Shown here: positions 26,143-35,363 of the stretch, in pieces | Layout of the letters: each line of letters opens with the position of its first letter | Position numbering within the stretch: the first letter of the stretch is position 1 | Assembly: GCF_001678675.1 (NCBI RefSeq) | Contig: NZ_LZRN01000012.1 | Coordinates: 47,224-111,223 of the forward strand | Origin: Gelidibacter algens | Lineage (GTDB): Bacteria; Bacteroidota; Bacteroidia; Flavobacteriales; Flavobacteriaceae | Direction of reading: 5' to 3' | DNA length: 64,000 nt | The notes under the pieces: model-generated | Database searches by the model: none | What the model was told of the DNA's origin: nothing | Seen by the model: the letters and a program-made list of their open reading frames with translations, nothing else | Position numbers and translations under genes: made by a program

Positions 26143-27690
26143 ATGAATTCATTTTTCACCATTATAAAATCCGATTATTTGCAACGAACCAGAAGTTATT
26201 CGTTTTTAATAACCTTGTGCGCAAGTTTGGCCATAGCCTATACATTTGTTCCTGAACCAAACACCAATTATACCACAATAAGAATTGCAGATTATGTTGG
26301 TTATTACAATTCGGCTTGGTTTGGTTATATCACGGCAATTATGGCGAGTGTCTTTTTGTCGCTTGTTGGTTTTTATCTTATTAATAGTGGCATTAAAAAA
26401 GATATTGACCTTAAAGTTGGTCAAATCGTTGCATCCACTTCTATTTCCAATTTCAAATATTTGTTTTCAAAAGTTTTAAGCAACTTTTTAGTACTAATGA
26501 CCATCATTTGCATTGTATTTACAATGAGTATAATTCTTTTCATGCTCTATAACGATGGATTTCCTTTCGAACCATTTCAATTTATAAAACCTTATTTTTT
26601 TATCACAATTCCGACGATGTTCTTAATTTCTGTTTTAGCTGTCGTTTTTGAAGTCTTATTCGGAACCTATTCAGTGCTGCAAAATGTTGCATTCTTCTTT
26701 TTATTCACAACCATTATGTCATTGTCAGCTAAAACAGGAAGTGACGCTTCACTGGATTTTTTCGGGAACGATAGTGTGTTGCGCAATTTGGAAGAAAAGG
26801 TTAGAGAGATTTCCAAATCTGATGAAAAACCAAATTTGACAATTGGTTATACTATGGGAAATAGGGACGAAAGCAAAAAATTTCATTTCAATGGAATTGA
26901 TTTTCCTACAAAATTCATCTTTAGTCGATTGGTTCTAATTTTATTTGGTACAATTATAATTGTAGTAATATCTCCCATATTCCATAGGTTCAATGTCAAA
27001 GAGCAAGCAGCTTCAAAGAAGTTAGAACCCATTATAGAAAGACAAAAAGTAATAAAAGAAATAAGTCTGCCCAGCCTGCCAAAACCTCAAATAAACTTCG
27101 CTATTCTTCCATTGGTAAAGACAGAATTTTTGCTGTTGTTGAGAAAAGGTAAAAGATGGCTTTGGCTACTTAATTTAACAGGAATGATTCTTTTGGCTGT
27201 ACTTCCATTAAAAATAGCTCATCAAATGGTTCTTCCAATACTTTGGTTTTTGCAAGTTAGCCGATTATCCGACTTAACTACTAAAGAAATAACTAACAAT
27301 ATTCAGTATTTTTCATTAGCATCTTACAGACCGATTAGTAGGTTATTTGTGTCACAATTATTAGCTGGTATCGTTTTAATGCTATTGACAGCGTTGCCGT
27401 TAATCGTCCGGTTAGGACTGCTATCAAATTTTTCGGAAGCAGTCTCCGTAACATTAGGCGGAATTCTAATCGTGGTGTCAGCAGCTTTATTCGGCATTAT
27501 ATCAAAAGGAACAAAACTGTTTGAAGTTTTGTTTTTTATGATAACCTATGCCAATATCAATGGTATTGTTTTGGTTGACTATTTCGGGGGGTTTGAACAT
27601 CATTCATATTATATGCTACAGATAAGCGCACTTATAATTATTGGAATGAGCATTAGTTTTATCAAGAGAAACTATCAGTTGAGACAATGA
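26143..27690 (+). CDS. ABC transporter permease (ABC-2 type)
   Basis: A 515-residue protein of about twelve membrane spans in two halves: residues 15-215 with the first ABC-2-like half, a soluble stretch around 215-255, a span near 265-280, then a second half from about 325 (EFLLLLRKGKRWLWLLNLTG). Large permeases of this shape serve bacteriocin, antibiotic or lipid export in Bacteroidota. It is cotranscribed with the ATPase before it. Confidence 0.85.
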   Translation: MNSFFTIIKSDYLQRTRSYSFLITLCASLAIAYTFVPEPNTNYTTIRIADYVGYYNSAWFGYITAIMASVFLSLVGFYLINSGIKKDIDLKVGQIVASTSISNFKYLFSKVLSNFLVLMTIICIVFTMSIILFMLYNDGFPFEPFQFIKPYFFITIPTMFLISVLAVVFEVLFGTYSVLQNVAFFFLFTTIMSLSAKTGSDASLDFFGNDSVLRNLEEKVREISKSDEKPNLTIGYTMGNRDESKKFHFNGIDFPTKFIFSRLVLILFGTIIIVVISPIFHRFNVKEQAASKKLEPIIERQKVIKEISLPSLPKPQINFAILPLVKTEFLLLLRKGKRWLWLLNLTGMILLAVLPLKIAHQMVLPILWFLQVSRLSDLTTKEITNNIQYFSLASYRPISRLFVSQLLAGIVLMLLTALPLIVRLGLLSNFSEAVSVTLGGILIVVSAALFGIISKGTKLFEVLFFMITYANINGIVLVDYFGGFEHHSYYMLQISALIIIGMSISFIKRNYQLRQ

Positions 27691-27945
27691 GATGTATTGT
27701 GATCTTTTTTAGTTTTTGTAAAACAAAAATTGCATGTTTATTTCTATATTAGATTTAGGAATGCCATTTCAAATCAGATTTTCAACATAAAAACAGAGAT
27801 GTTACACTAAGGCTACGTTCAATATTTAGTTTTCTACAAAAAAACGAGACTAAAAGTGGCACAACAAAAACCTTCTTCCTTGCCAAGGTTCTCGCAAACT
27901 TCTCGAATTCCGCCTTATCTACAAAATCCGGATCAGTCAACAAAT

Positions 27946-27993
27946 TATATAGCGCTAGCCTATCGGTGCGCCATATACTTAGTTATTGGCAAC
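27946..27993 (-). repeat. Structured element after the metallopeptidase gene (attC-like start)
   Basis: TATATAGCGC (27946-27955) and GCGCCATATA (27968-27977) pair with one wobble. Next to it, GTTATTGGCAAC (27982-27993) is complementary over 8 bases to GTTGCCAA at 29083-29090 on the other side of the gene. The remaining intergenic DNA down to 27690 shows more small hairpins (CCTTGCCAAGG) but no gene. Confidence 0.4.
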
Positions 27994-27999
27994 TAGTTT

Positions 28000-29040
28000 T
28001 TATTTTAATTGCTTTTCTAAAAGTTGATTAATCATATTTAAATCAGACCCAAACATTTCTTTTCCTAATTCTGGATTTGATATTTTCGCATAAATCAGAA
28101 ACATTGCAAGACCTTCATCTTGTGACCACCATTTACCACCACGCCTCATTCCCTTAACAGCTTTTTGAATATCTAAATTTCCGCCTTTTGGATGGGTTAA
28201 CCAAGCCACAGTAGTATATTGTCCGATTCCTTCCATTGTTAAAAAAAAATCATCAAGTGTATTATAGATTGCTCTATCATTAACGAAATATTCTTTTTGT
28301 CTTCTATTATACATTTCTAATCCTTTGGTGGCTAATTGTTTGGTTTCTAAAATGTTATTGGCATGAAAGGCATCATAAAACATGTTTATTTCTGCTTTAA
28401 TCTTTTTTGTATAAATACTGTCTTTTTCAAAGTCTTCTTGAATCATATCATCGCTCAACTCAAGCTTAAATTTATTATCACGGTCAAACTGGTCAAGTTT
28501 TACTCCAAATATTTTGTTTTGTTGGGTATGTGCAAATTCGTGAAGGAAAACGCTTGTATATAAATTTTCATCTCCAAGTTCTTTGCTCGTTACTTTAGCA
28601 TTTTTCCAAAATAAAGGAACACCCATAACAAAAAATGCTTTTTCCGAGCCATTACTAATTGGTGCAGTAAACGACATAAGTCCGATTGGAACTCGTTGGT
28701 TCGTGGGAAGTGTAAGACTGTCATTGTGTTTGAATTTAGTCCAATTAAGCTCTTTTCCGAAAAATTTTGGACCGTTTATTTCAATACTGTTTTTAGGTGG
28801 TTCGTTTGAATTCGTATATACATATTCGTCATCAAAAAACAACATCAACGGTGGCTCGTGAGGTTGAATTTTCAAAATGTCATTTGCAGTTAATTTCCAA
28901 GCATTAAACCACTTTTGTACTCCAACTAACTCAAATTCAATTTCTGAATTATTCCTTTCTTTATTTTGTTGTTTACAAGAGCATATCGAAATTAGTATTA
29001 AAACAATAACAAGGTTTTTCATTGATAAATATTTTTTCAT
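28000..29040 (-). CDS. Zinc-metallopeptidase-like lipoprotein
   Basis: About 346 residues from the ATG at 29040 (MKKYLSMKNLVIVLILISI); the ATG at 29022 is an alternative with an equally good signal peptide. A lipobox-like CSCKQQ follows. FLHEFAHTQQNKIFG carries the HExxH-type zinc motif, and later EGIGQYTTVAWLTHPKGG and WWSQDEGLAMFLIYAK supply further acidic residues. The family is not named with confidence. A longer frame to 29193 runs into the structured repeat and is rejected. The gene may be carried by a cassette (see flanks). Confidence 0.65.
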   Translation of the reverse strand: MKKYLSMKNLVIVLILISICSCKQQNKERNNSEIEFELVGVQKWFNAWKLTANDILKIQPHEPPLMLFFDDEYVYTNSNEPPKNSIEINGPKFFGKELNWTKFKHNDSLTLPTNQRVPIGLMSFTAPISNGSEKAFFVMGVPLFWKNAKVTSKELGDENLYTSVFLHEFAHTQQNKIFGVKLDQFDRDNKFKLELSDDMIQEDFEKDSIYTKKIKAEINMFYDAFHANNILETKQLATKGLEMYNRRQKEYFVNDRAIYNTLDDFFLTMEGIGQYTTVAWLTHPKGGNLDIQKAVKGMRRGGKWWSQDEGLAMFLIYAKISNPELGKEMFGSDLNMINQLLEKQLK

Positions 29041-29082
29041 AGGACGACTGGTCTTTTGCTTTGTTACGCTGTTCATTAAATT

Positions 29083-29267
29083 GTTGCCAAAGTTTTGGCG
29101 CCTACCGAGGTGGCGATTTTCACCACCAAACTTGATGCGGAGAACCAATGTTTGATTAGCCACAAAACTGTCTGCGGAGTACTGAACCGCCACTTTTGCC
29201 GGTTCCGTTCAACCGCGGCTTCATAGTATGTCTTTCAGACGCAACGAAGCCTTTGCTGTTAGTGGTA
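29083..29267 (-). repeat. Structured attC-like spacer between two cassette-like genes
   Basis: Contains several hairpins (CGGTTGAACGGAACCG, GGTGGTGAAAATCGCCACC on the reverse strand). The end next to the hydrolase reads TACCACTAAC (reverse strand) and is complementary to TTAGTGGTA, which lies in front of that gene at 30193-30201. The same core-site logic as in the 15.4 kb cassette therefore applies, on the opposite strand. Confidence 0.45.
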
Positions 29268-30167
29268 GTTTTTTATTTGTTTTCCAATATAGTTCAAAGC
29301 CTTATCGTGTGTTTCAATTCCGTGCCCGACATTATTAAATACTTTTACTTCTTTCAATTTGTTTATTTGTCTTTTTGCATTTTCAATAGACTTTTTAAAT
29401 GGAAATAAAAGGTCTTTATCCCCTTCAAGTAAATATATATCAACATCAACTTCTTCAAGTTGTTTATCCATATAATATGGTTTTTGTGTATTGTCCTTGT
29501 AACGGCTAATGGCAAAAACTTCGTATTCCACCAGCATTTTTTCAGAGCGTTCAGAGAGTTTATGGTTGGGTTTTGAAAAAACAGCTTTGTCAAGAAATTT
29601 CAATACATTCTTTTCAGTTGGTTTTAGTATTGGTAGAAGATTAAAATATAGATTTTTAAATGTCAAAGAAAAAGGCTGTAAGCAACCGGGATTTAGTAAA
29701 AATGCAGCTTTGATTTTTTCAGGATTTGCAATTCCAAGTTTCATACATATTAATCCGCCAAAAGAAGCACCAGCGATATATGTTTTTTCGATTTTCAACT
29801 TTTCTAAAACTTCGTTTGCCCAGTAGCCATAGTCCAAAGATTTAATGTCTGGTGTTTGACCACCACTTAAATTTGGAAGTCCGTTAGTTTCTACCATAAA
29901 AATGCGCATTTTATGATTGAAGTTGTCTAGTCCTTTATCAAAGTCCCATATTAAAGCGGTTGTTCTTGCTCCTGGAAAAATTACTAAGGTGTCTAAGTGT
30001 TCTTCTTTTGTAAAAAGTCCGCAAACGTGTGTTTTACCAAGGCAGGTTTCAATTTCATATCGCTCGTAGTGTCGGTCGTTATTTTTCTCTAGTTGTTCTA
30101 CCCAATTTTCAAAATAAATTAGGTCGTTCTTTTCGTCTTTGAAGAACGATTTATTTTTTATTTCCTT
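29259..30167 (-). pseudogene. Alpha/beta hydrolase paralogue lacking its start codon
   Basis: An open frame of about 302 codons, closely similar to the intact gene at 32283-33203 from end to end. Where the paralogue has ATG GAG ATA AAA, this copy has AAG GAA ATA AAA (30165-30167), with a TAG eight codons upstream and no usable start between. The first ATG (29909) would remove a third of the protein. The nucleophile elbow GASFGG, the acid in LEGDKDLLFP and the histidine in VGHGIETHD are all kept. Loss of the start is therefore recent, or an unusual start is used. Confidence 0.75.
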
Positions 30168-30215
30168 GTTTGTATTTGTTGTTTGCTAAAAGTACCACTA
30201 AAGTTAGTTTGTGAA

Positions 30216-30330
30216 TTAACTAAAAATATATGTCTGAGCATCGTCTACATCAAATTTTTCTTTAAGTGCTTCTGAATAACGCCACTTTTTGGCTTGGTTT
30301 TTTCACAGCATGAATTTCACTAGATGTAAA
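30216..30330 (-). pseudogene. Unassigned C-terminal fragment
   Basis: Reverse strand reads FFTSSEIHAVKKPSQ, then after a one-base shift KKWRYSEALKEKFDVDDAQT and YIFS with a stop. It looks like the end of a lost gene; family not recognised. Confidence 0.3.
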
Positions 30331-30434
30331 GAAGTTGGCAATTTAGCAGTACCAAACTGTCTGCTACCACAATAATTTATACGTAGATTAATCCCTATAA
30401 TTCCTATGTTTGCAAAGGTATTAGTTGCCATTTA

Positions 30435-30794
30435 TTAGTAGGTCGAATTGGGAATTTCGTCCAAATCATAATAAATTTTTAAGCCTCGTTCTTTTGCAAT
30501 TCTAACATCTTCATCCGCTCCTTTTGATGTACCTTCAATACGGAGAACGGCATCACATTTTTCAAGAAGACGATGTGCAGCTGGGTATTGGATTTGATCC
30601 CAAACGCTGGCACCAATTTCCTTTGAACCTGCCAAGTGCATCAGGGGAAGAGCTACCCATTCTCCAATAATAGGAATATGTCCTTTGTAGAACAAGGGTA
30701 AGGCAACTGCTTCAAGTTTATCTAAATTCTTTTTTATTAAAACTGGGTCGTCATTTGTTCCTCCTCGATAAGGACCAGATATAAGTATCATCAT
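30435..30794 (-). CDS. DUF4406 protein (nucleoside 2-deoxyribosyltransferase-like)
   Basis: A 119-residue Rossmann-like protein: MILISGPYRGGTNDDPVLIK at the start, ALPLFYKGHIPIIGEWVALP in the middle and CDAVLRIEGTSKGADEDVRI near the end, which fits DUF4406 of the deoxyribosyltransferase clan. It probably binds a nucleotide or nucleoside. It starts 18 bases after the Nudix gene, so the pair may act on the same nucleotide pool; that is inferred from position. Confidence 0.8.
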   Translation of the reverse strand: MMILISGPYRGGTNDDPVLIKKNLDKLEAVALPLFYKGHIPIIGEWVALPLMHLAGSKEIGASVWDQIQYPAAHRLLEKCDAVLRIEGTSKGADEDVRIAKERGLKIYYDLDEIPNSTY

Positions 30795-30812
30795 AATTTT
30801 AAATTGTTAATA

Positions 30813-31391
30813 TTATAGTATATTATTAAGTTTTATATGTTGAAGTAACATGATTGTTTTTCCGTCTTTTATGTCTCCGGTTTCTATCATTCTCATTGCT
30901 TGGTCAATTGCAATTTCCAAAACTTCAATATTTTCTTCTTCGTGTTCCACTCCGCCACCTTCGGATATTTTCATGTCTTTTGAATATTCCGCAATGAAAA
31001 AATATAATATTTCAGTTACAGAACCTGGTGACATATACGCTTCAAATATTTTACGTACTTCTGTAATTTTATATCCTGTTTCTTCTTCTGTTTCTCTTTT
31101 GATACAATCTTCGGCGTTGTCTTTATCTAATAAACCTGCACAAGATTCAATTAACATTCCTGTTTCATTACCATTTACAAATGTTGGAAGTCGAAACTGT
31201 CTTGTAAGAATAACCGTTTTCTGCTCTTTGTTATATAGCAAAATCGTTGCACCATTTCCTCTATCATAAGCTTCTCTACTTTGCGTTTGAATTGAACCAT
31301 CTTTCTTTGAATATTGGTAGGTAATTTTTCTTAATGTGTACCAATTATCGGATAGAATTTCGGTATTGGTAATCTTTACTTTGTTTATCAT
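30813..31391 (-). CDS. Nudix hydrolase, NudK-like
   Basis: A 192-residue protein from the ATG at 31391 (MINKVKITNTEILSDNWYTL); a start 9 bases earlier is possible. The Nudix box is GLLDKDNAEDCIKRETEEET followed by GY, with the ADP-sugar-type REAYDRGNGATILLYN and FRLPTFVNG upstream. The layout is that of NudK, which splits GDP-mannose and similar sugar nucleotides. Cotranscribed with the DUF4406 gene. Confidence 0.88.
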   Translation of the reverse strand: MINKVKITNTEILSDNWYTLRKITYQYSKKDGSIQTQSREAYDRGNGATILLYNKEQKTVILTRQFRLPTFVNGNETGMLIESCAGLLDKDNAEDCIKRETEEETGYKITEVRKIFEAYMSPGSVTEILYFFIAEYSKDMKISEGGGVEHEEENIEVLEIAIDQAMRMIETGDIKDGKTIMLLQHIKLNNIL

Positions 31392-31519
31392 TTGCAACAT
31401 AGGTTTTTTATGAGAATCGTAAAATCATATAACCAACTAAATGTCAGTTTTGCACTTCAACCGAATTTAAAATCCATCAGCGTTCAAAGCATAGCAAATC
31501 TTATTGAGTTCAGTATCGA

Positions 31520-32191
31520 TTACATGTCTCCACCAATTAGAGGAATAAGTACATTCGGTATAAAGTCAACCATAAAATGGGCAATCATAACAGCTTTTAA
31601 ATCTCGGGTTTTCCAATAAAAGGATGACATGACAAGTCCACCCAAAGTCGCAATTATTATTCCACCGATACCTTGTTGATAATGCATTAGTCCAAACACT
31701 ACAGATGGAAAAAGAAAAAACACAAGCCAATTACTATTTATTTTATATAGTCTCTCCATGACGTATCCACGGTAAAAAATTTCTTCAAAAATTCCCGCTC
31801 TTAGCATCATGAAGGACACAACCCAGAGAGAAACTTGATTGTACTTACCATCACCCTGTCCATAGGAAATACCAATTACTTTAAATAAAGTGAGGCAACC
31901 CAAAACCACGGCAATAAAAACAACCATAATTAAAAGACTCCATAAAATCGATTTCCCCCAATGCCTATTATGCAGGCCTATAGATGCGAGATTTAATTTT
32001 TCACCTTTAAAAATTATTAGAATTAAAATACCCAATATTGAGAACAGAGCCAATTCCCTAATAATTACAAAAGAATTAGTCAGCGGGTCAGGTGATATTG
32101 ACCGAAACGCAAGTAGAACTATGAATGGAATCAAAAAAGAAAAACATAATCCTAAAATGGTATATACTGAAACTGGAGTGGATTTTTTCAT
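31520..32191 (-). CDS. CPBP-family intramembrane protease
   Basis: A 223-residue protein with about seven membrane spans. The CPBP motif 1 is GIFEEIFYRGYVME at about residue 130, motif 2 FGLMHYQQG at about 165, and motif 3 AHFMVDFIP at about 205. Such glutamic proteases process prenylated or peptide substrates in the membrane, and several give bacteriocin immunity. The substrate here is unknown. Confidence 0.9.
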   Translation of the reverse strand: MKKSTPVSVYTILGLCFSFLIPFIVLLAFRSISPDPLTNSFVIIRELALFSILGILILIIFKGEKLNLASIGLHNRHWGKSILWSLLIMVVFIAVVLGCLTLFKVIGISYGQGDGKYNQVSLWVVSFMMLRAGIFEEIFYRGYVMERLYKINSNWLVFFLFPSVVFGLMHYQQGIGGIIIATLGGLVMSSFYWKTRDLKAVMIAHFMVDFIPNVLIPLIGGDM

Positions 32192-32282
32192 AACGAATTT
32201 ATTACATTTTGTTATACAAATTTAAGAATTTACCATTATTCGGAGCTATGTAACTTATAATAATTAACTCACAATCAATGTT

Positions 32283-33203
32283 TTATAACCGATGTTGATG
32301 ATAGTTTTTTATAATTTCTCCAATATAGTTCAGAGCCTTATCATAGGTTTCAATTCCGTGTCCAACATTGCTAAATACTTTTACTTCTTTCAATGTCTTA
32401 ATATGGATTTTTGCATTGTCAATGGATTTTTGATACGGAAATAATAAGTCTTTATCGCCTTCAAGAAGATATGTGTCGACTTTAACGTCGCCCAATTGTT
32501 TATCCATATAATATGGCTTTTGGGTCTTGTCTTTATAACGACTGATTGCAAAAACTTCATAATCAACCAACATTCGTTCTGAATTTTCAGATAACTGATG
32601 ATTCGGTTTTGAAAAAACAGCTGTGTCCAGAAATTTCAGAACGTTTTTAGTATTAGGTTTAATGATTGGCAATAGGTTGTAATATAGATTTTTAAACGAC
32701 AATGAAAAGGGCTGAAGACAGCCAGGATTGAGCAAAAATGCAGCACTGATTTTTTCTGGATTTACAATTCCTAATTTCATACAAATCAGCCCGCCAAATG
32801 AGGCACCAGCAACAAAAGCCTTCTCTATTTTTAAAGCTTCAAATAATTCTGCAGCCCAAATACCGTAGTCCAATGAACGAATATCGGGAGTTTCACCATG
32901 ACTTAAATTTGGTAAACCGTTCGTCTCAACCATATATATTTTCAGTTTTTGATTTAGGTTATCCAATCCTTTGTCAAAGTCCCAAATTAAGGAAGTCGTT
33001 CTTGCTCCAGGAAAAATAACGAGTGTGTCAAGGTCCGTTTCATTGGTATTGAGACCCCAAACTTGCGTTTTCCCGAGTGAAGTTGCTATTTCATATCGTT
33101 CGTATGTTCTACCATTATGAGTCTCTAAATTATCGGCCCAATTTTCAAAATATTCAATGTCAGCTTTCGCATCTTTGAAATATGATTTATTTTTTATCTC
33201 CAT
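32283..33203 (-). CDS. Alpha/beta hydrolase
   Basis: A 306-residue cytoplasmic hydrolase starting MEIKNKSYFKDAKADIEYFE. Fold landmarks are LVIFPGARTTSLIWDFDKG (strand and oxyanion loop), AGASFGGLICMKLG (nucleophile Ser), YLLEGDKDLLFPYQK (acid) and NVGHGIETYDK (His). It is a close paralogue of the start-less copy at 29259-30167, so one of the two arose by duplication within the array. Substrate unknown. Confidence 0.85.
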   Translation of the reverse strand: MEIKNKSYFKDAKADIEYFENWADNLETHNGRTYERYEIATSLGKTQVWGLNTNETDLDTLVIFPGARTTSLIWDFDKGLDNLNQKLKIYMVETNGLPNLSHGETPDIRSLDYGIWAAELFEALKIEKAFVAGASFGGLICMKLGIVNPEKISAAFLLNPGCLQPFSLSFKNLYYNLLPIIKPNTKNVLKFLDTAVFSKPNHQLSENSERMLVDYEVFAISRYKDKTQKPYYMDKQLGDVKVDTYLLEGDKDLLFPYQKSIDNAKIHIKTLKEVKVFSNVGHGIETYDKALNYIGEIIKNYHQHRL

Positions 33204-33239
33204 GTGTTTTTAATTTGTTCTTTTTCCAATTTTTATAAG

Positions 33240-34439
33240 TCATTCCAAAATCTTTTCAATTGCTTTGTCATTGGCTTTTATAAAGTCATAAAATGAATTT
33301 GAAATAAATATATCGGGAGTTAATGAACCTTCCTTGTTTTTCCAGTTTTCCCAGTATTTTGTAGAATAAGTAACTCTCATATTTAGAGTAGGCAATTCGA
33401 AATTTTTAATCTCTCCAAAGTGATTTATATTCCCTCCTGTAGGCTCTCCTACAAATGTTGCATTTGTTGACTTCTTTAACTCAATTGCATTCATTAATGA
33501 TGAGGACATAACTTTTTGTCCTATCACAACAAAAAAACTATTTTTAGTATTCAAAACACTTTTTTTAATGGCCGCTATGAACGGATTTAATATGGCTGAA
33601 TTACCACCACCATTAAATCTCAAGTCTAAAATTAATTTTGTAGGCTTTTTTTCATTAATGACCGCAAATAGTCTTTTGTTAAACGCTGCAAAAGATTCAT
33701 TTTCGCTTTCAGCGCAACTCCTATAATTGAAATAAAGTACCTTCTTGCTTTCATTGTATTGAAACCAGTAATTGCTGACATTAGTATATGCTAAAATCTG
33801 CTTGTAAGGCGCTGCATATTTCCAATTTGTAATAACCTCTTTTTTAATTGCACTCACCGTGGTAATTACTGTGTCCCCTTGTGGTGATAAGAGCCTAAAT
33901 GTTACTTCTTGAAGATTTTTGATGATGCCAAGTCCTTGTAGAATGGAAGTGTCATTAAAATAAAATGCTTCAAAGAATTTGGAATATGAAGGATTGTCTT
34001 GTTTGATAGTCGTTTTCAATAAGGAAATGATTTCTGCAGTAGGAGTATCATCTATTGAAAGTACCCTATAAAGCAAATATTTTGTATGCAAACTATCTGT
34101 AACAGTAATTGCAATTCCTTCGTCAAAAAATTTGAACTGAAAAGGAAGGTAGTAATCGGCGTTAGGAAACATTATGGTATGTTCATCCCCAATTGATGCG
34201 TTTACTTTTAACAATCTGACGATAACTTGTTCTTTATCTAACTCTGTTACTTCTGAAATCAAAGTATCAAGTTGCTGATTAAAAAACTCTTTCGATATTT
34301 TTGTGAACGGACTTTTATGTTTATTGGAAATCGTCTTGCGATACAACTCTATGTCAGAGACAACCTTGTCCTGTGAAAATGCAAGTTGAAAAAATACAGT
34401 AAACAGAAAGAAGAAAATTAGACTTTGTGTTGTTTTCAT
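33240..34439 (-). CDS. Secreted S41-family peptidase
   Basis: A 399-residue protein with signal peptide (LIFFFLFTVFFQLAFSQ). The tail-specific protease core is recognisable: LILDLRFNGGGNSAILNPFI, VVIGQKVMSSSLMNAIELKK with the catalytic Ser, and FVGEPTGGNINHFGE. The N-terminal 170 residues are helical with a possible degenerate PDZ. It acts outside the cytoplasm; its targets are unknown. 36 bases separate it from the next hydrolase gene. Confidence 0.88.
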   Translation of the reverse strand: MKTTQSLIFFFLFTVFFQLAFSQDKVVSDIELYRKTISNKHKSPFTKISKEFFNQQLDTLISEVTELDKEQVIVRLLKVNASIGDEHTIMFPNADYYLPFQFKFFDEGIAITVTDSLHTKYLLYRVLSIDDTPTAEIISLLKTTIKQDNPSYSKFFEAFYFNDTSILQGLGIIKNLQEVTFRLLSPQGDTVITTVSAIKKEVITNWKYAAPYKQILAYTNVSNYWFQYNESKKVLYFNYRSCAESENESFAAFNKRLFAVINEKKPTKLILDLRFNGGGNSAILNPFIAAIKKSVLNTKNSFFVVIGQKVMSSSLMNAIELKKSTNATFVGEPTGGNINHFGEIKNFELPTLNMRVTYSTKYWENWKNKEGSLTPDIFISNSFYDFIKANDKAIEKILE

Positions 34440-34487
34440 AAAATTGCTTGCTTGTTGTTTTTTTGGAGATTAAAGGTAATTTTCAAT

Positions 34488-35162
34488 CTACCTTTTCAAT
34501 CCCTCCATTCTTTTATCCGTCATAGTTGCGGTTTTTGACATTCCATTTATAATCTCGAAAACCATTGTTAACGTAATTGCTGGATATAATGCCATTTTTG
34601 TTTCTATAAGAATCATAGCCATTGCATTTAATGTTATTTCTAATAATTCTTTTGTGCTTTCAGTATGGAAGTTTTTATTTATGAATTTTCTCGATTCGTA
34701 TCCGGCTTGTAGTGGCAATAAAAATGGTTTGTTGTTATCTGGAACTCTTAAGTTGAGGTTTCCCCATTCTTTTTCGCCCACGTTTTTAGCGTAATTTTCA
34801 AAAATTTCAGTCAAAGATGGAAAAAAATCAGATTCAAATTGCCAATCGATTTTGCTTTTGATTTGTCCAAAGACACACTCTTTTGGTAACTGATTCCAAT
34901 TGTTGACATTGATTGGCCCAACAAGCAATTCATTGATTTTATCTGAAAATAGTGCTGAACCCGGCTCAAAGTTGTGGTCGTTTATTGAATATTCATTCGC
35001 GGCTTCGATACATCGTTCAGCGACTATTGTGGATATTAAACATATCGCATCTTCTACACGAATGCCTTTTTGAGTTTTGACACTGGTATAGACGTAATTC
35101 ACTATCATTTTTGACTTATTTTCGTCTAGTGGTTTAGTATTTAAAAAATTTGAAATTTCCAT
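34488..35162 (-). CDS. Conserved hypothetical protein
   Basis: A 224-residue soluble protein starting MEISNFLNTKPLDENKSKMI. It is mainly helical with ICLISTIVAERCIEAANEYS and LQAGYESRKFINKNFHTES. The end MVFEIINGMSKTATMTDKRM has no membrane span. No signal peptide, repeats or catalytic motif are visible, and the family is not recognised. It lies 48 bases before the S41 peptidase gene on the same strand. Confidence 0.6.
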   Translation of the reverse strand: MEISNFLNTKPLDENKSKMIVNYVYTSVKTQKGIRVEDAICLISTIVAERCIEAANEYSINDHNFEPGSALFSDKINELLVGPINVNNWNQLPKECVFGQIKSKIDWQFESDFFPSLTEIFENYAKNVGEKEWGNLNLRVPDNNKPFLLPLQAGYESRKFINKNFHTESTKELLEITLNAMAMILIETKMALYPAITLTMVFEIINGMSKTATMTDKRMEGLKR

Positions 35163-35363
35163 TGGTTGTTTTATATTATTTTGGTTAACCCTAATTGGTT
35201 TTCTATGTATACAAATAAGGTTCTTACTGTTGAAACATTTTTTTACTTTCAGTAATCAAAGACTCGACTTTCGCCGAGCCCTATCAATAAATTAATCCCC
35301 ATTAATTAATTTTTTAAAGTATGATACTAAATAGGTTGCGCACTATTATGCATTGAAACAAAA

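Noticed and set aside
29041..29193. N-terminal extension of the metallopeptidase (MAVQYSADSF...)
   Set aside because: It is the translation of the structured repeat; the signal peptide begins at 29040 or 29022.
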